From the NCBI RefSeq assembly GCF_029910095.1, contig NZ_CP094526.1, positions 6,634,001 to 6,698,000 on the forward strand: DNA of 64,000 nucleotides, written 5' to 3'. Position 1 is the stretch's first letter. Every line of letters begins with the position of its first letter. The notes under the pieces were generated by a model. The model saw nothing but the letters and a program-made list of their open reading frames with translations. It did no database searches and was not told where the DNA came from. This document shows positions 8,983-18,541 of this stretch, piece after piece. The translations under genes and the position numbers were made by a program. This DNA is from Bradyrhizobium sp. ISRA464 (GTDB lineage: Bacteria; Pseudomonadota; Alphaproteobacteria; Rhizobiales; Xanthobacteraceae).

Positions 8983-10152
8983 CTAAATCTCGAAGATCTT
9001 GCGCGGCGCTTTGGTTAGGACTTCGACGCCGGACTCGGCCACGCGAAAAGTCTCACTGATTACGTAGCCGAAATCTTCGTCGATCCAATTGCCGAGCATG
9101 AGATGAAAGGTCATGTTCGGCTTGAACTCTGTCATGTCCCCTTGCTTGAGACTGGTGACCGCCTCCGTCCAATCAATGCCTATCCCGTAGCCACAACGGG
9201 AGTCTTTCTGGAAGCCGAACTTCTCGATCGTGCGATTGAATGCGTGGGCGACATCGCTGCAGGTTGCCCCGGGTCGAACCTCCCCCAGCGCGGCCTCCAG
9301 GCCAGTCAACTCCGCCTCATGGATTCGACGCAGGCGATCGGAGGGCTTGCCAATTGAGAACGTTCGCATGATCGCCGCTGTGTAGGTATGCCGCACGCCG
9401 GCGAGTTCTAGATTTACCTGCGTACCCTGCCGGAAGACATCGTCGCTCCAAGTAATGTGGCTTGTCCCGGTGCGAGGCGAGGAGCACATGAAAATATTTG
9501 CGATCTCCGTTCCGCGCTTGCCATTAGCGCCGCGCGCCAGCGTTCCCAGAATCTCGGCGATCGCGTCAGCTTCATGCACGCCCGGCCGTATCACCTCCGA
9601 GGCACGCAGCACGCCGGCATCGGCAATGGCGGCCGCTTCCCTCATCAGCGCGATCTCCAGCTCCGACTTGACGGTTCGGATCCAGGTTACAGCATTCGTA
9701 CAATCTACGATTCTCGCCTGCGGTAGGCGGGCTTTGAACCTTTCAGCCGACTGCGCCGGCAATTGACCGAGTTCAAGCCCCACGCCGCGCTTCGCGAGAC
9801 CCGCCTCATGAAGGAAATTGATGATGGCATCGAAGCCGTCCGCCTCCTGGTTTCCAATGAGCGCTTCCGGATAGCCCATTATGCTATTCCGCTCCAAGAA
9901 AGTGAGGTGAATGGCCGCTGGCGCATCCTGGCGGCGCAGGATGAACATCGGTTCCTCTCTGTGGATCAAAACCACCAAGCCTTGAGGAACATAGGCGGAG
10001 CGCGCAGTATAACCCGTTAGATAATTGATGTTGCGGTCAAAGGTCACGACGAGCGCATCGATGTCGTGCCAAGCCATTTCGGATTTCACTGCGCTTAGTC
10101 TGCGCAGATATTCGCTTCGCGGAAATGCCTGCGGTCCTTTGCTGATCGCCAT
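8983..10152 (-). CDS. doeA: Ectoine hydrolase (DoeA/EutD), M24 peptidase family
   Basis: A 389-residue M24-family, creatinase/prolidase-like protein. The N-terminal domain (about 1-150) includes NINYLTGYTARSAYVPQGL and FILRRQDAPAA. The C-terminal pita-bread domain includes WIRTVKSELEIALMREAA, SHITWSDDVFRQGTQVNLEL, GYGIGIDWTEA and MTFHLMLGNWIDEDFGYVIS. These segments match DoeA/EutD, which opens the ectoine ring to N-acetyl-diaminobutyrate. The ATG at 10152 is preferred over one at 10167 because GGAG sits 9 bases before it. The gene is last in the minus-strand order eutB-eutC-doeA, 60 bases after eutC. No deacetylase of the DoeB/EutE type and no ectoine transporter are adjacent. The family is firm; the exact substrate is inferred from context. 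Confidence 0.85.
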   Translation of the reverse strand: MAISKGPQAFPRSEYLRRLSAVKSEMAWHDIDALVVTFDRNINYLTGYTARSAYVPQGLVVLIHREEPMFILRRQDAPAAIHLTFLERNSIMGYPEALIGNQEADGFDAIINFLHEAGLAKRGVGLELGQLPAQSAERFKARLPQARIVDCTNAVTWIRTVKSELEIALMREAAAIADAGVLRASEVIRPGVHEADAIAEILGTLARGANGKRGTEIANIFMCSSPRTGTSHITWSDDVFRQGTQVNLELAGVRHTYTAAIMRTFSIGKPSDRLRRIHEAELTGLEAALGEVRPGATCSDVAHAFNRTIEKFGFQKDSRCGYGIGIDWTEAVTSLKQGDMTEFKPNMTFHLMLGNWIDEDFGYVISETFRVAESGVEVLTKAPRKIFEI

Positions 10153-10212
10153 GGTCGGTAGCTCCATTGGGTCTGGTTGCGCTGGAAGGTCGACCGGCGC
10201 CCCGGCCGTTAC

Positions 10213-11205
10213 TTAGCTCTCGAACGCCGAGCCAACACCTGCAGCTTCCGCTCGCGCCAAGGCCAACGAGGCGATCGCCGTGTCCTGGACGCCGGTCCCA
10301 GTGAGATCGACGATCGTGATCTGCGTCTCGCTCAGACGCCCCATTTTTGAGCCGGCAACAATCTCTCCAAGTTCAGGAAAGCTTGTATCGGCGGGGACCG
10401 TGCTCGCTGCAATAGCATGGTGCAGTTCGCCAAGTAGGCGCGTCTGCTTGAGGCTGTCTGCGACGTAGAGATCAGCCCGGGCAATCGCATTCGGATCAAC
10501 CTCATTCTTATGTTCGGCATCCGATCCCATCGCTGTAACATGCTGTCCGGGCTCCAACCATGCAGCACTCAGGATCGGTCGGTCGGCCGGTGTCGTCGTG
10601 ACGATGACATCGGAGCCGGCCACTGCCATTATCGGTTCCGGATGTGCCGTTACAGGAAATCCGAGCTCTACCGATAGTTCGCGCGCTGTCGTTTCAGCCC
10701 TCAACGCATTGCGAGCCCAGATGCGAGCCTGACGAATTGGCCGAACCAGGGTGAGCGCGTGCAGCTGTAGCCTCGCCTGAATTCCAGCACCCAAGATTGC
10801 AGCAACACAGGCGTCCTTGCGCGCGAGATACTTTGCTGCGACAGCGCCTGCGGCGGCGGTGCGCACATTGGTCAAATAGCCATTGTCCAGCAATAGCGCT
10901 TGCATCAAACCCGTTTTGCTGGAAAGTAGCACCATCATGCCATTGGTGCTCGGCAGACCGATCCTTGGATTATTAAAGAAGCCAGGGCTGATCTTGACAG
11001 CGAAGCCATCAAGCCCCGGAACATAGGCCGTTTTGACGTCAACCTCGCCCCGATGTTCTCTAATATCCAGCCGCAGGATGGGTGGCATCGTTACCGTCTT
11101 GGTGGCGAGCGAATGGAATGCCCACTCGATGCATTGAACTGCCACAAGGTCGAGCGGCACGATTTGCCGCAGCTCGCGCTCCGTCAGAATCTTCATTTTC
11201 GGCAT
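10213..11205 (-). CDS. eutC: Ectoine utilization protein EutC (ornithine cyclodeaminase/mu-crystallin family)
   Basis: A 330-residue NAD(P)-binding protein of the ornithine cyclodeaminase/mu-crystallin family. The Rossmann region is VAAILGAGIQARLQLHAL (about 133-150). It is preceded by LLLDNGYLTNVRTAAAGAVA (substrate-binding region) and followed by GSDVIVTTTPADRPIL and HVTAMGSDAEHKNEVD. EutC is the standard partner of EutB in (hydroxy)ectoine catabolic operons. The start ATG (11205-11203) overlaps the eutB stop as TGATG, so the two are probably translationally coupled. Other members of the family act on ornithine, alanine or iminoacids, so the name rests on the eutB and doeA neighbours. Confidence 0.85.
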   Translation of the reverse strand: MPKMKILTERELRQIVPLDLVAVQCIEWAFHSLATKTVTMPPILRLDIREHRGEVDVKTAYVPGLDGFAVKISPGFFNNPRIGLPSTNGMMVLLSSKTGLMQALLLDNGYLTNVRTAAAGAVAAKYLARKDACVAAILGAGIQARLQLHALTLVRPIRQARIWARNALRAETTARELSVELGFPVTAHPEPIMAVAGSDVIVTTTPADRPILSAAWLEPGQHVTAMGSDAEHKNEVDPNAIARADLYVADSLKQTRLLGELHHAIAASTVPADTSFPELGEIVAGSKMGRLSETQITIVDLTGTGVQDTAIASLALARAEAAGVGSAFES

Positions 11206-12191
11206 CAGCCATCTTCCCCGAGCGGCTTGCTCATCCCAGTTACGACACGGCGATGCAGCTCCATGTCGATATTGCGACCGGAAAGCACGAGAGCGATCGG
11301 TCCGCGCAATCCAGCGACCTTGTTGGCGAGCAGCGCTCCGATCCCGACCGCGCCGGCACCTTCTAGGATTTCGCGTTCTTTCTCATAAGCATGGCGGATG
11401 CCGGCCGCGATCTCACTCTCACTCAGCAAGATGAAATCATCGAGCAAAGTTTGACACATCGCGAATGTCAGCTTGTTGTCGAGGCCAATGCCGCCGCCCA
11501 ATGCATCGGAGAGACTGCGGACTTCCTTCACCTGGACCGGTCGGCCAGCGTCGAGGCTCGCCTTCATCGCCGCGCCGCATTGCATGCTAACCCCGATGAC
11601 TTTCACATCTGGCCGCAAGGCCTTGACGGCTGCTGCGATGCCGGCAGCCAGTCCACCACCGGAAACCGGCACGAGCACGGCGGCGATATCGGGCATCGCT
11701 TCGACGATCTCGAGACCAATCGTCCCCTGTCCGGCAACAATATCCCGATGATCGAAGGGAGGCAGCAAAACGAGCCGATCTTCACGCACCAGACGCTCGA
11801 CCTCATCCTGCGCCTCGTCCTGTGACTCTCCGATGATGCGCACGTCCGCACCGAGGCTCCGGATCTCGGAAATCTTGTTCTCCGGCACCAGCCGCGACAT
11901 GCAGATCGTCGCCCGCGAACCCACGGCGCGGGCGGCATATGCCAGCGCCCGGCCATGATTGCCGGTCGAGACGGAGACGACCCCGGATGCCCGCTCGGCT
12001 TCGGTAAGCTTGAGGATAGCATTGCTCGCACCGCGCAGCTTGAAACTGCCTGTCGTTTGGTGATGCTCAAGCTTCAGACCGACCGGCACGCCGCAAATGT
12101 CTGAGAGCGTCGGCGAGCGTACAAGTGGTGTTGGAATAATGTGGCCGACGATCCGGCTGCGCGCATCCTCAATAGCAGAGAGATCGATCAT
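11205..12191 (-). CDS. eutB: Hydroxyectoine utilization dehydratase EutB (threonine dehydratase-like)
   Basis: A 328-residue fold-type II PLP enzyme like threonine/serine dehydratase. The PLP lysine lies in TTGSFKLRGASNA (about residue 52). The asparagine motif is VVSVSTGNHGRALAYAA, and the phosphate-binding glycine loop is PVSGGGLAAGIAAAV. EutB is thought to remove water from the hydroxylated intermediate of hydroxyectoine breakdown. The ATG at 12191 (MIDLSAIEDARSRI) is chosen; the frame remains open upstream to 12251, but that part lacks family similarity. It is first in the operon and coupled to eutC by a one-base overlap. An ordinary threonine dehydratase is the alternative if the operon context is set aside. 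Confidence 0.85.
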   Translation of the reverse strand: MIDLSAIEDARSRIVGHIIPTPLVRSPTLSDICGVPVGLKLEHHQTTGSFKLRGASNAILKLTEAERASGVVSVSTGNHGRALAYAARAVGSRATICMSRLVPENKISEIRSLGADVRIIGESQDEAQDEVERLVREDRLVLLPPFDHRDIVAGQGTIGLEIVEAMPDIAAVLVPVSGGGLAAGIAAAVKALRPDVKVIGVSMQCGAAMKASLDAGRPVQVKEVRSLSDALGGGIGLDNKLTFAMCQTLLDDFILLSESEIAAGIRHAYEKEREILEGAGAVGIGALLANKVAGLRGPIALVLSGRNIDMELHRRVVTGMSKPLGEDG

Positions 12192-13171
12192 AGATAATCT
12201 TCCGTCAAGTAGATGTGGCCGCCATGGCCCAATGTTGCGCTCTGATTGCAATTGCTTTCGATCGGCGCAGTCTGGCCTCTGTTAGTCGCCAGCAACTTCA
12301 TCTGAGCAGAGATAAGATAGATCTGAACGGAGGTGGATCGCCGGCGATCGAGCCATTCTGGTTCCGGTCTCGGCTTGGAAACGGCTTCAGATGGGCTCGA
12401 TCTTGGTATTGCCGCCGGTCAACTCCACCGACCAAGCCCCTCACCTGACGCAAGGTTCGCGCCATAACTCGGGCGGCGCTACCTGGAATTCCGGGTTCCG
12501 AGGACGAGGGTTGGCGAGCTTTTCCTGCATGGGACGCGTGCGACTTACAAAGCGACTCAATTGTTTCCCTTACGTATTGGCGTTTCCATCCACCTCGCAA
12601 ATATTATTTCGCCTCGAAGATGAATTTCATCATTGTAAGGCCTTACTCAGCCGAAATTCTGCGATCCGTGGGACCATGCGAAGTTTTGTGTCACGCACGA
12701 CGGGTCTTGCTGGATTACCAGGACGCGGCTTTGCACAAGCCCAATCCGCGGCTGGGTTGGGCTAGTTCGCAACTCTGACCACGCGGAGACGACTCGCAGA
12801 GATCCCCCATCGGACATGGTGGTGCGGTCTCGGAAAATCGGACTGATTTTATAGCGGTTCGGCTCTCTCCATCTTGCTTGGATCGAAAACCCACCTGCTA
12901 CGCTGCGAGCGCGGCAACAGGGTTAGTCTGTTCTGATCCTTAAGGATTCCTGGAGGCGCTATCTGCGTCAATCGCCTCGCCGCGCGGTTTCACAATCCAG
13001 AACCGTGGCGACCTCGTTCGTCATCACCTCCGTCAGGAGCAAGGTTGTCGATTTGCGCTTAGCAAGCGCATTGCCTCTCCGATCCTGAGCCATGACGCCA
13101 ATCAAGCCGCTTAATCTGATAGTTTTGTCCCTGCAAGTCGTTCAGTATTGGTGGGTCCCATCCGACAGGCC
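12192..13171. other. Gene-free spacer with two short palindromes
   Basis: About 980 bases upstream of eutB and upstream of the decayed NFGAH copy. No coding frame looks real. Two perfect palindromes occur: GATCGCCGGCGATC at 12336-12349 and GTAAGGCCTTAC at 12635-12646. The first is about 150 bases upstream of eutB and could be regulatory, but such short GC-rich palindromes also occur by chance. Confidence 0.35.
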
Positions 13172-13806
13172 ATGTCACAGCATGCAAACACCTCGGCGAT
13201 TGTGCTCTCGCCCATCGACCCGTCGCCAGTCGAAATGGTCAATGCCAGCGGACGAGCGGACGTTGTCCTGATCTGCGACCACGCGGGAGCCGTCATCACC
13301 ACGAGGTTCGAGACCCTTAATCCGCCTGCGGCCGAACTGCGCAGGCATGTCGCCTGTGAGATCGGCACTGAGGGTGTGGCGTGTCATCTTGCGGCCCGGC
13401 GCGAGGCGCCGCTCGTTCTGCAAAACCACCGCCGGCTCGTTGTCGACTGTCACCGTTCCTTCGACGCGCTGGACTGCATTCCAGAGGTGAATGCCGGCAG
13501 GACCGTTCCAGGCAACCCGGGCCTGTCGAGAGCTATCGCCGTCAACGCTGTGCGAAAATCCACGAACCGTTCCATCAGGAGGCCTCCCGCCGACCGGCTC
13601 GTCGCGCGGCCGTCGGTATACCCACGACCTTGCCGTATCTGGTCGATGATATCAGCGATTACACGATTCCGATGCACGGCGAAGCGCGTGATCTTCCTGT
13701 ACCTGCTTGAGATCCGCAACGCTCTGATTGGCGAAGCCGATGGCAGCGCTGTGGGCCGGCTTGATCGCCAAGGTATTGCTCGACACAAAAGCGAAAGACC
13801 CCACCC
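13172..13806 (+). pseudogene. Decayed N-formylglutamate amidohydrolase (paralog of 29893-30735)
   Basis: The frame from ATG 13172 reads like the intact copy at 29.9-30.7 kb (VVLICDHAGAVITTRFETL against VVLICEHAGAAIPTKLEDL; DCHRSFDALDCIPEV against DCNRPFDAPDCIPQV). It then shifts frame near 13535 (IHEPFHQE continues in another frame) and again near 13700 (LLEIRNALIGEADG). In addition 51 residues are missing in phase: PTTL is joined directly to PYLVDDISDYTIPMHGEA, which removes the VAVHSFTPRL segment expected to carry a catalytic histidine. With two frameshifts and this deletion it cannot make the enzyme. It sits immediately before the intact cysteine hydrolase copy, just as in the other locus. 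Confidence 0.88.
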
Positions 13807-14490
13807 ATGGATGATATTCCGACGACGCGTGAGATCCCACTCAAGCCGAAAGAGTCGGCGCTATTGTTTATTGATGTGCAGAACTTTTGTGTTCGACGCG
13901 ATGGCGGCGAGTTCAAGGACGTGCCTGACGCCGATATCGCCGGCAAGTATGGCTATTATTTCGATCGCTTGAGGTCGGTCGCGATCCCTAACATGCAGCG
14001 GCTGCAGGCAGCGTTCCGCATGGCAGGCATTGAGGTGCTCTACACGACGATCGAAAGCCTCACCAAGGACGGTCGCGATCAAAGCCTCAGCTACAAGATC
14101 GTCGGCTATAACGTCCCGAAAGGCTCGTGGGACGGAAAAGTGATCGACGAGATCGCGCCCGGCGACGACGAGATCGTGCTGCCGAAATCATCTTCAAGCG
14201 TCTTTGTATCGACCCATATCGATTACCTGCTGCGCAACCTTAAGGTCAAGCAGCTCGTGCTATGCGGTCTCGTGACCGACGAGTGCGTGGACTCTGCAGT
14301 CCGCGACGCCTGCGACTTGGGTTATCTCGTCACGCTCGTGCCAGATGCCTGCGCCACTTATACCCAGGAGCGCCACGACAACAGTCTACGAGTCATCAAG
14401 GGGTATTGCCGTTTGGTTCCCACGGACGCACTGATCGCGGAGATCTCGGTCGCCGGCATAGGTGGGGCGGCGGCAGAGGCCCCGACTTAG
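13807..14490 (+). CDS. Isochorismatase-like cysteine hydrolase (copy 1)
   Basis: A 227-residue member of the isochorismatase/nicotinamidase superfamily, with the catalytic triad D23 (FIDVQNF), K127 (LPKSSSSVF) and C160 (GLVTDECVDSA). Such enzymes hydrolyse amide or carbamoyl bonds, for example nicotinamide, N-carbamoylsarcosine or ureido compounds. It is nearly identical to copy 2 at 29247-29900 over more than 200 residues, differing mainly at the ends (SVAGIGGAAAEAPT here). In both places it directly follows an N-formylglutamate amidohydrolase gene, but here that partner is broken. The ATG at 13807 overlaps the remains of the upstream frame. The reading frame is intact, so it may still be functional or only recently orphaned. 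Confidence 0.9.
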   Translation: MDDIPTTREIPLKPKESALLFIDVQNFCVRRDGGEFKDVPDADIAGKYGYYFDRLRSVAIPNMQRLQAAFRMAGIEVLYTTIESLTKDGRDQSLSYKIVGYNVPKGSWDGKVIDEIAPGDDEIVLPKSSSSVFVSTHIDYLLRNLKVKQLVLCGLVTDECVDSAVRDACDLGYLVTLVPDACATYTQERHDNSLRVIKGYCRLVPTDALIAEISVAGIGGAAAEAPT

Positions 14491-15466
14491 CGTGCACCGG
14501 CGGATTGAAGACGAACCTTTAGCCATCCTCGATCTTGTTGCTGAGCATCGTCGGCGCTCGGCTTGCTGAGCGGCCTCCGGGCGTGGCACGTGGGAGCCGG
14601 TCCGGCGATCAGTGGCATGCTGCAGGCAACGCGTGCTTATGTGCAATGGAGCGACGCTCACCGCCTCGCTCAGGCTAAAAGACAGCTGGCGGAAGCAATT
14701 GCTCGAGGGATCGGCGCGGGCGTCCGGCTTCAACCTCTCGAGCAGCTGCGAGATCAACCGAGCAACCGAGGTCCACCATCAGGAGCGCGTCGACGTGTAT
14801 CGGGGTCGGACGGCGAACCTGAGGCGCAGATACGCCAATGAAGAGGTACACTTTCATCGGATATGTTTGAAGCCGGCTGTCGACATTGCGACATGTCGGG
14901 CCCACGACACGTCCGCGCGGAAGATTGCCTTCCCAAATCAAGCCCACGCAATTGGCACGAGCCTTGAAGAGGCAGTACCATCCAGCATCGCTTGCTCGGG
15001 GAGTCGCATAGTGACTTATGAGATTATGGCCTGTCGCTTCACCGCCAGCATCATGGGCGATTTTGATTGCCTCGATGTCGCTATCCGTCTCATCGCGCAC
15101 CTGCGCGCGATCGTGCGATGGCGATAGATCAGGGGCGGATCGCGGTAAACGGCGGCCTTCGCGCTGATCGCACAGGCTCGGCGTACCGGCCACCTGCCTC
15201 CTGCCTTGCGCGCGTGGACAAGCGCCGGTCGAGGCGCCGGTCACTGCAAAGCAGCTGATCGCATCAGTGGGCGCTGAAAGCGTGATACCTCGGGCGAAAT
15301 AGCACGATTCAAGCCAACGGAGCGCCTCGTTTGTGAACAGCCAGACAAGGCTTGCAACCTGCGTCTGCGGGTTATCGTGCCCCCTCACCAGCTCGTCGCA
15401 CAAGAACGCGCTCCTCCAAGAGAACAGGAACTCTTTTCTCGGCCGAGACAAACGGGCAGGTTTCCC
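14491..15466. other. Gene-poor spacer with possible gene debris
   Basis: About 975 bases. A long minus-strand frame crosses it (to 15769) but overlaps the MATE gene. One stretch of that frame near 15100, VRDETDSDIEAIKIAH, resembles the N-terminus of GNAT acetyltransferases, yet the rest does not follow the family. It may be a decayed acetyltransferase gene. No other structure was seen. Confidence 0.3.
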
Positions 15467-16936
15467 ATGGATGAGTTCGCCGAAAGAAACCGCCTCCCGT
15501 CGCGGCCCGGAGTTGAACCAGCGGCCGCCCGCCGCCACTTCGCCGTTGAGCTCAGCCAGTGCGCTGAACTCGCATTGCCGATGGCGCTGACGCAGCTTGG
15601 GCATATCGTGATGGTATCGACTGATCTTGCCTTTATTGGACGTCTCGGGGCTGAGGCGGTCGGCGCGGCTGCACTGGCGGGAACTGTCTATTTCATCAGC
15701 ATCAACATCGGCATCGGCCTGCTGGCGGCAATCGCACCGCTTGCAGCGCAGGCGTTTGGCGCAGGTCATCTAGGCGTGCTGCGGCGCTCGCTGCGCATGG
15801 GGTTGTGGGCCGCCCTGTTGTTGTCCGTTCCGATGATGGCGCTCGCACTGCATGGCGAACAAGTCCTTCTTGCAGCAGGGCAAGCGCCGGATGCGGCGCG
15901 GCGCGCTCAGCAATATCTGTTCGGATTGGCCTGGGGCGTGGCGCCGGCACTGTGCTTTCAGGCCATCCGCTGTTTTTTGGGCGCGGCCAACCGGCCCGCG
16001 CCGATCTTGTGGATCATGCTCGCTGCCATCCCCGTGAATGGGCTACTGGTTTATCTATTTGTTCAGGGGAGGCTTGGCCTACCACGGCTGGAGCTGTTCG
16101 GTGCAGGTCTTGCGACGACGCTGGTGAACTGCACGACGTTCTTGGCCGGTTTGTGGTTCGTCACAATGCGTCGTCCTTTCCGCGCCTATCACCTGCTTGC
16201 CCGTTTCTGGCATTTCGACTGGGTTTTGATGCGGCAGCTCATCTGGATCGGCGCACCGAGCTCGATCGCCTTTGTGATGGAATCAGGACTTTTTCCTGCT
16301 GCAGCGCTGTTGATTGGTGTGATTGACGCCAGGGCCATTGCCGCCCACCAGATCGCGTTCCAGACTGCCGCGATCGTGTTCATGATTCCTTTGGGCATTG
16401 GCATGGCGGCAACGGTGCGGATTGGTCAAGCCCTTGGCCGCAATGACTGTGCCGGTATCAAGCGGGCAGGTCTTGCGGCCCTGTGCCTAGGTATTGTCAT
16501 CGCCGCAATGTCGGCACTTGTGGTGATCACTGCGCGTTTTGCGATCGCGGAGTTCTTCTTGGGCAAATCGGCCGCTGATCGCGATGCCACGATCGAACTT
16601 GCGGCACGTCTGCTTTTGGTTGCCGCGAGCTCCTTTGTCCCGGCCGCAATGCACAGCATTGCCTCAGGCAGCTTGCGCGGACTCAAAGACACGCGGGTTC
16701 CGCTTGTGTTCGCCGCAACGGGTTATTGGTTGATCGGCGCATCGCTTTGCTACGTGCTCGGTTTGAAGGCCGGCCTTGGCGCCACTGGTGTCTGGATTGG
16801 CTTATCAATCGGGACGATGGTCTACGCCGTACCCGTCGTCGTGCGCTTCCAGCTGCTGGCGAACAGGCTTGCTGCTCAGAGCCGATATATGACCGAGCGG
16901 TCGTTCCAGCCCTTTTTCGGGAGTTCAAAGCCTTAA
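15467..16936 (+). CDS. MATE family efflux transporter (NorM-like)
   Basis: A 489-residue inner-membrane protein with about 12 hydrophobic segments arranged as two homologous halves. LALPMALTQLGHIVMVSTDLAF opens the first half and RQLIWIGAPSSIAFVMESGLF the second. MATE proteins export cationic drugs, dyes and plant compounds using Na+ or H+ gradients. QAFGAGHLGVLRRSLRMG and VRIGQALGRNDCAGIKRAG are the usual loop motifs of the two halves. The start at 15467 (MDEFAERNRLP) gives the normal family length; an upstream frame to 15377 adds an uncharacteristic tail. It lies alone, with gene-free sequence on both sides. In rhizobia such pumps often protect against plant flavonoids, but nothing here shows the substrate. 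Confidence 0.9.
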   Translation: MDEFAERNRLPSRPGVEPAAARRHFAVELSQCAELALPMALTQLGHIVMVSTDLAFIGRLGAEAVGAAALAGTVYFISINIGIGLLAAIAPLAAQAFGAGHLGVLRRSLRMGLWAALLLSVPMMALALHGEQVLLAAGQAPDAARRAQQYLFGLAWGVAPALCFQAIRCFLGAANRPAPILWIMLAAIPVNGLLVYLFVQGRLGLPRLELFGAGLATTLVNCTTFLAGLWFVTMRRPFRAYHLLARFWHFDWVLMRQLIWIGAPSSIAFVMESGLFPAAALLIGVIDARAIAAHQIAFQTAAIVFMIPLGIGMAATVRIGQALGRNDCAGIKRAGLAALCLGIVIAAMSALVVITARFAIAEFFLGKSAADRDATIELAARLLLVAASSFVPAAMHSIASGSLRGLKDTRVPLVFAATGYWLIGASLCYVLGLKAGLGATGVWIGLSIGTMVYAVPVVVRFQLLANRLAAQSRYMTERSFQPFFGSSKP

Positions 16937-17773
16937 GTGCCCATTCTTCGAAAATGAATGCTGCGGCAACGCGGACAAATCGATAAAAGCTGCATTGAGA
17001 TCGTTCATTTTCTTTGCAGTATGGCTCTAGCCCGAACTGCCATCGACGCCGCTCCGACAGCTCGCAAGCGCACTCTCTTTGATCATTCCGAGGCGACGTC
17101 ACGGCAGTCCGTCATTCCGGCTTAGAGATCGCCAGGTGAGCGCGTTGCAACTTTTGACATACAGTCGTCACTCGCGAACAAAGAGTTGAGCCGCTTGGCA
17201 GTGGACCCAGGACGCCAACCCTAGTAGCCATTTGCTTCGATTCTTCCACTTAGCCCGATCGAACAGGCCTGCCGCCGGGTGGGATCGATCAAGCCCGGAC
17301 CTCCATCGAGCACCGACACGCCACGAGCTGCGCGATCTGAGAGTGAGGTTTCGCTGGTGCGCAGCTTGCAAGCAAATTTTGTCCATCCTTTCCCGTGAGT
17401 GCATGTCATGGAAGCTCGCTAGGCTCGGCGCAAACGTACCGTATCGACCTATCTTATGCGATGCGGTGGACGGCGGGTCGCTTCTTGCGCGGACATCACG
17501 GAAGACTTGAGCGACAGTGACCGCTCTATGCACGTTTCGCGGCCGGAAAGCCATCTCGTGCGCTTGCCACATCGAGACGCGAGGCGCGACGAAGTGGACA
17601 TGTCGTGACCAAGTGGATGATCCAGTCGAATGAACATTGCGGTTGCTAGCGGCCGGCTCGCAGGCGCACCTGTGATACGGGAGCCTTCCGTCTTTCTCTG
17701 TGGTTACGAGTTGTGGCTCGTTTGCACTAGGCGGCGATCTGGAAAGACGTTAGAAGCCATCGTCAGCGAGCGG
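16937..17773. other. Gene-free spacer
   Basis: About 840 bases between the MATE gene and the small hypothetical gene. Frames on both strands are short and uncharacteristic. I see no terminator or repeat worth naming. Confidence 0.35.
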
Positions 17774-17968
17774 ATGATGAGCAGCGTAGGATATCAGGTG
17801 TATTCGAAGAACGGCAACAGCGCCATCGGAGTTGTCGTTTCCTCAGCAAAGCAAGCTCTCGCCAAGGCCCAAGAACTCGCCGAAGCTGGCAACGAGGTCT
17901 TGATCAAGGACCTCGCCGGCCGGATCCTCGATATGGCCACGGTCGTTGAACTTGCCGCGCGCGAATAG
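17774..17968 (+). CDS. Small conserved-type hypothetical protein
   Basis: A 64-residue soluble protein starting MMSSVGYQVYSKNGNS. The pattern is a short beta hairpin, a helix (SSAKQALAKAQELAEAG) and another strand (EVLIKDLAGRILD). This resembles small DUF2188-like proteins, in which a helix rich in A and E follows the phrase for a repeated strand. Two adjacent ATG codons (17774, 17777) follow GAGCGG, a modest ribosome binding site. The open frame continues upstream to 17630, but that part looks non-coding. Function unknown; the gene is plausible from its composition only. Confidence 0.5.
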   Translation: MMSSVGYQVYSKNGNSAIGVVVSSAKQALAKAQELAEAGNEVLIKDLAGRILDMATVVELAARE

Positions 17969-18541
17969 CGTTCCGCTGGACCACAAGATTGAGCGATTGG
18001 ACAATTCTCCTTCTAGAGCCAAGAGAGAAACGGCAACGCCGCTCGATTTGATCAGAGCCATGTATTCTCGGCCTCTGCTCCGTCGAGGTCACATTTGCAA
18101 GTTGCATGACCGTGGATGAACGGCAACTCAGCGTGGCGGAAGCCGATAGCCTTTGCCCCTGTCCGACCGGCCGGATGACAACAGTCGGCTCGTTGGAGCG
18201 GCGCCGATCGCAAACGCGATCTTCGCCAAGCGCCTCATTTCGGTCACGCTCGGCACCCCGGGCGGCAGGATCTCGACGCGGAAGGACCGCCAAACTATTC
18301 CAGACTTCCGTCGCTCTACACGCCGGCACGATGAAGGGGCCCTATTCCCGGGTAATGTGGTCCTTCATTTCGGGAGAGCCTTAGACCGAATAGATCGAGA
18401 CGACATGCGTCAGCTGCGGATGATCCTTTACGTCCTCGCCACCAATCGCAGCGATTGCGCGCGATCAAATCAACGCCGTCGGCGAAGCGCCCCTACCCTC
18501 GAGCAGCAATCGAGCGAACAAACCCGGGTTCATTGTCAGCG
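17969..18541. other. Spacer with minus-strand coding-like fragments
   Basis: Downstream of the RND pump on the minus strand, two fragments read like protein in separate frames. One near 18375-18460 is IAAIGGEDVKDHPQLTHVV and ends at its own stop. The other near 18130-18285 contains VEILPPGVPSVTEMRRLAKI and ends at a stop. I do not recognise the family. The fragments suggest one decayed gene broken by frameshifts. Confidence 0.4.

Noticed and set aside
14675..15769. 364-residue minus-strand open frame
   Set aside because: It overlaps the MATE gene and is rich in R and C without a recognisable domain apart from one weak GNAT-like stretch.
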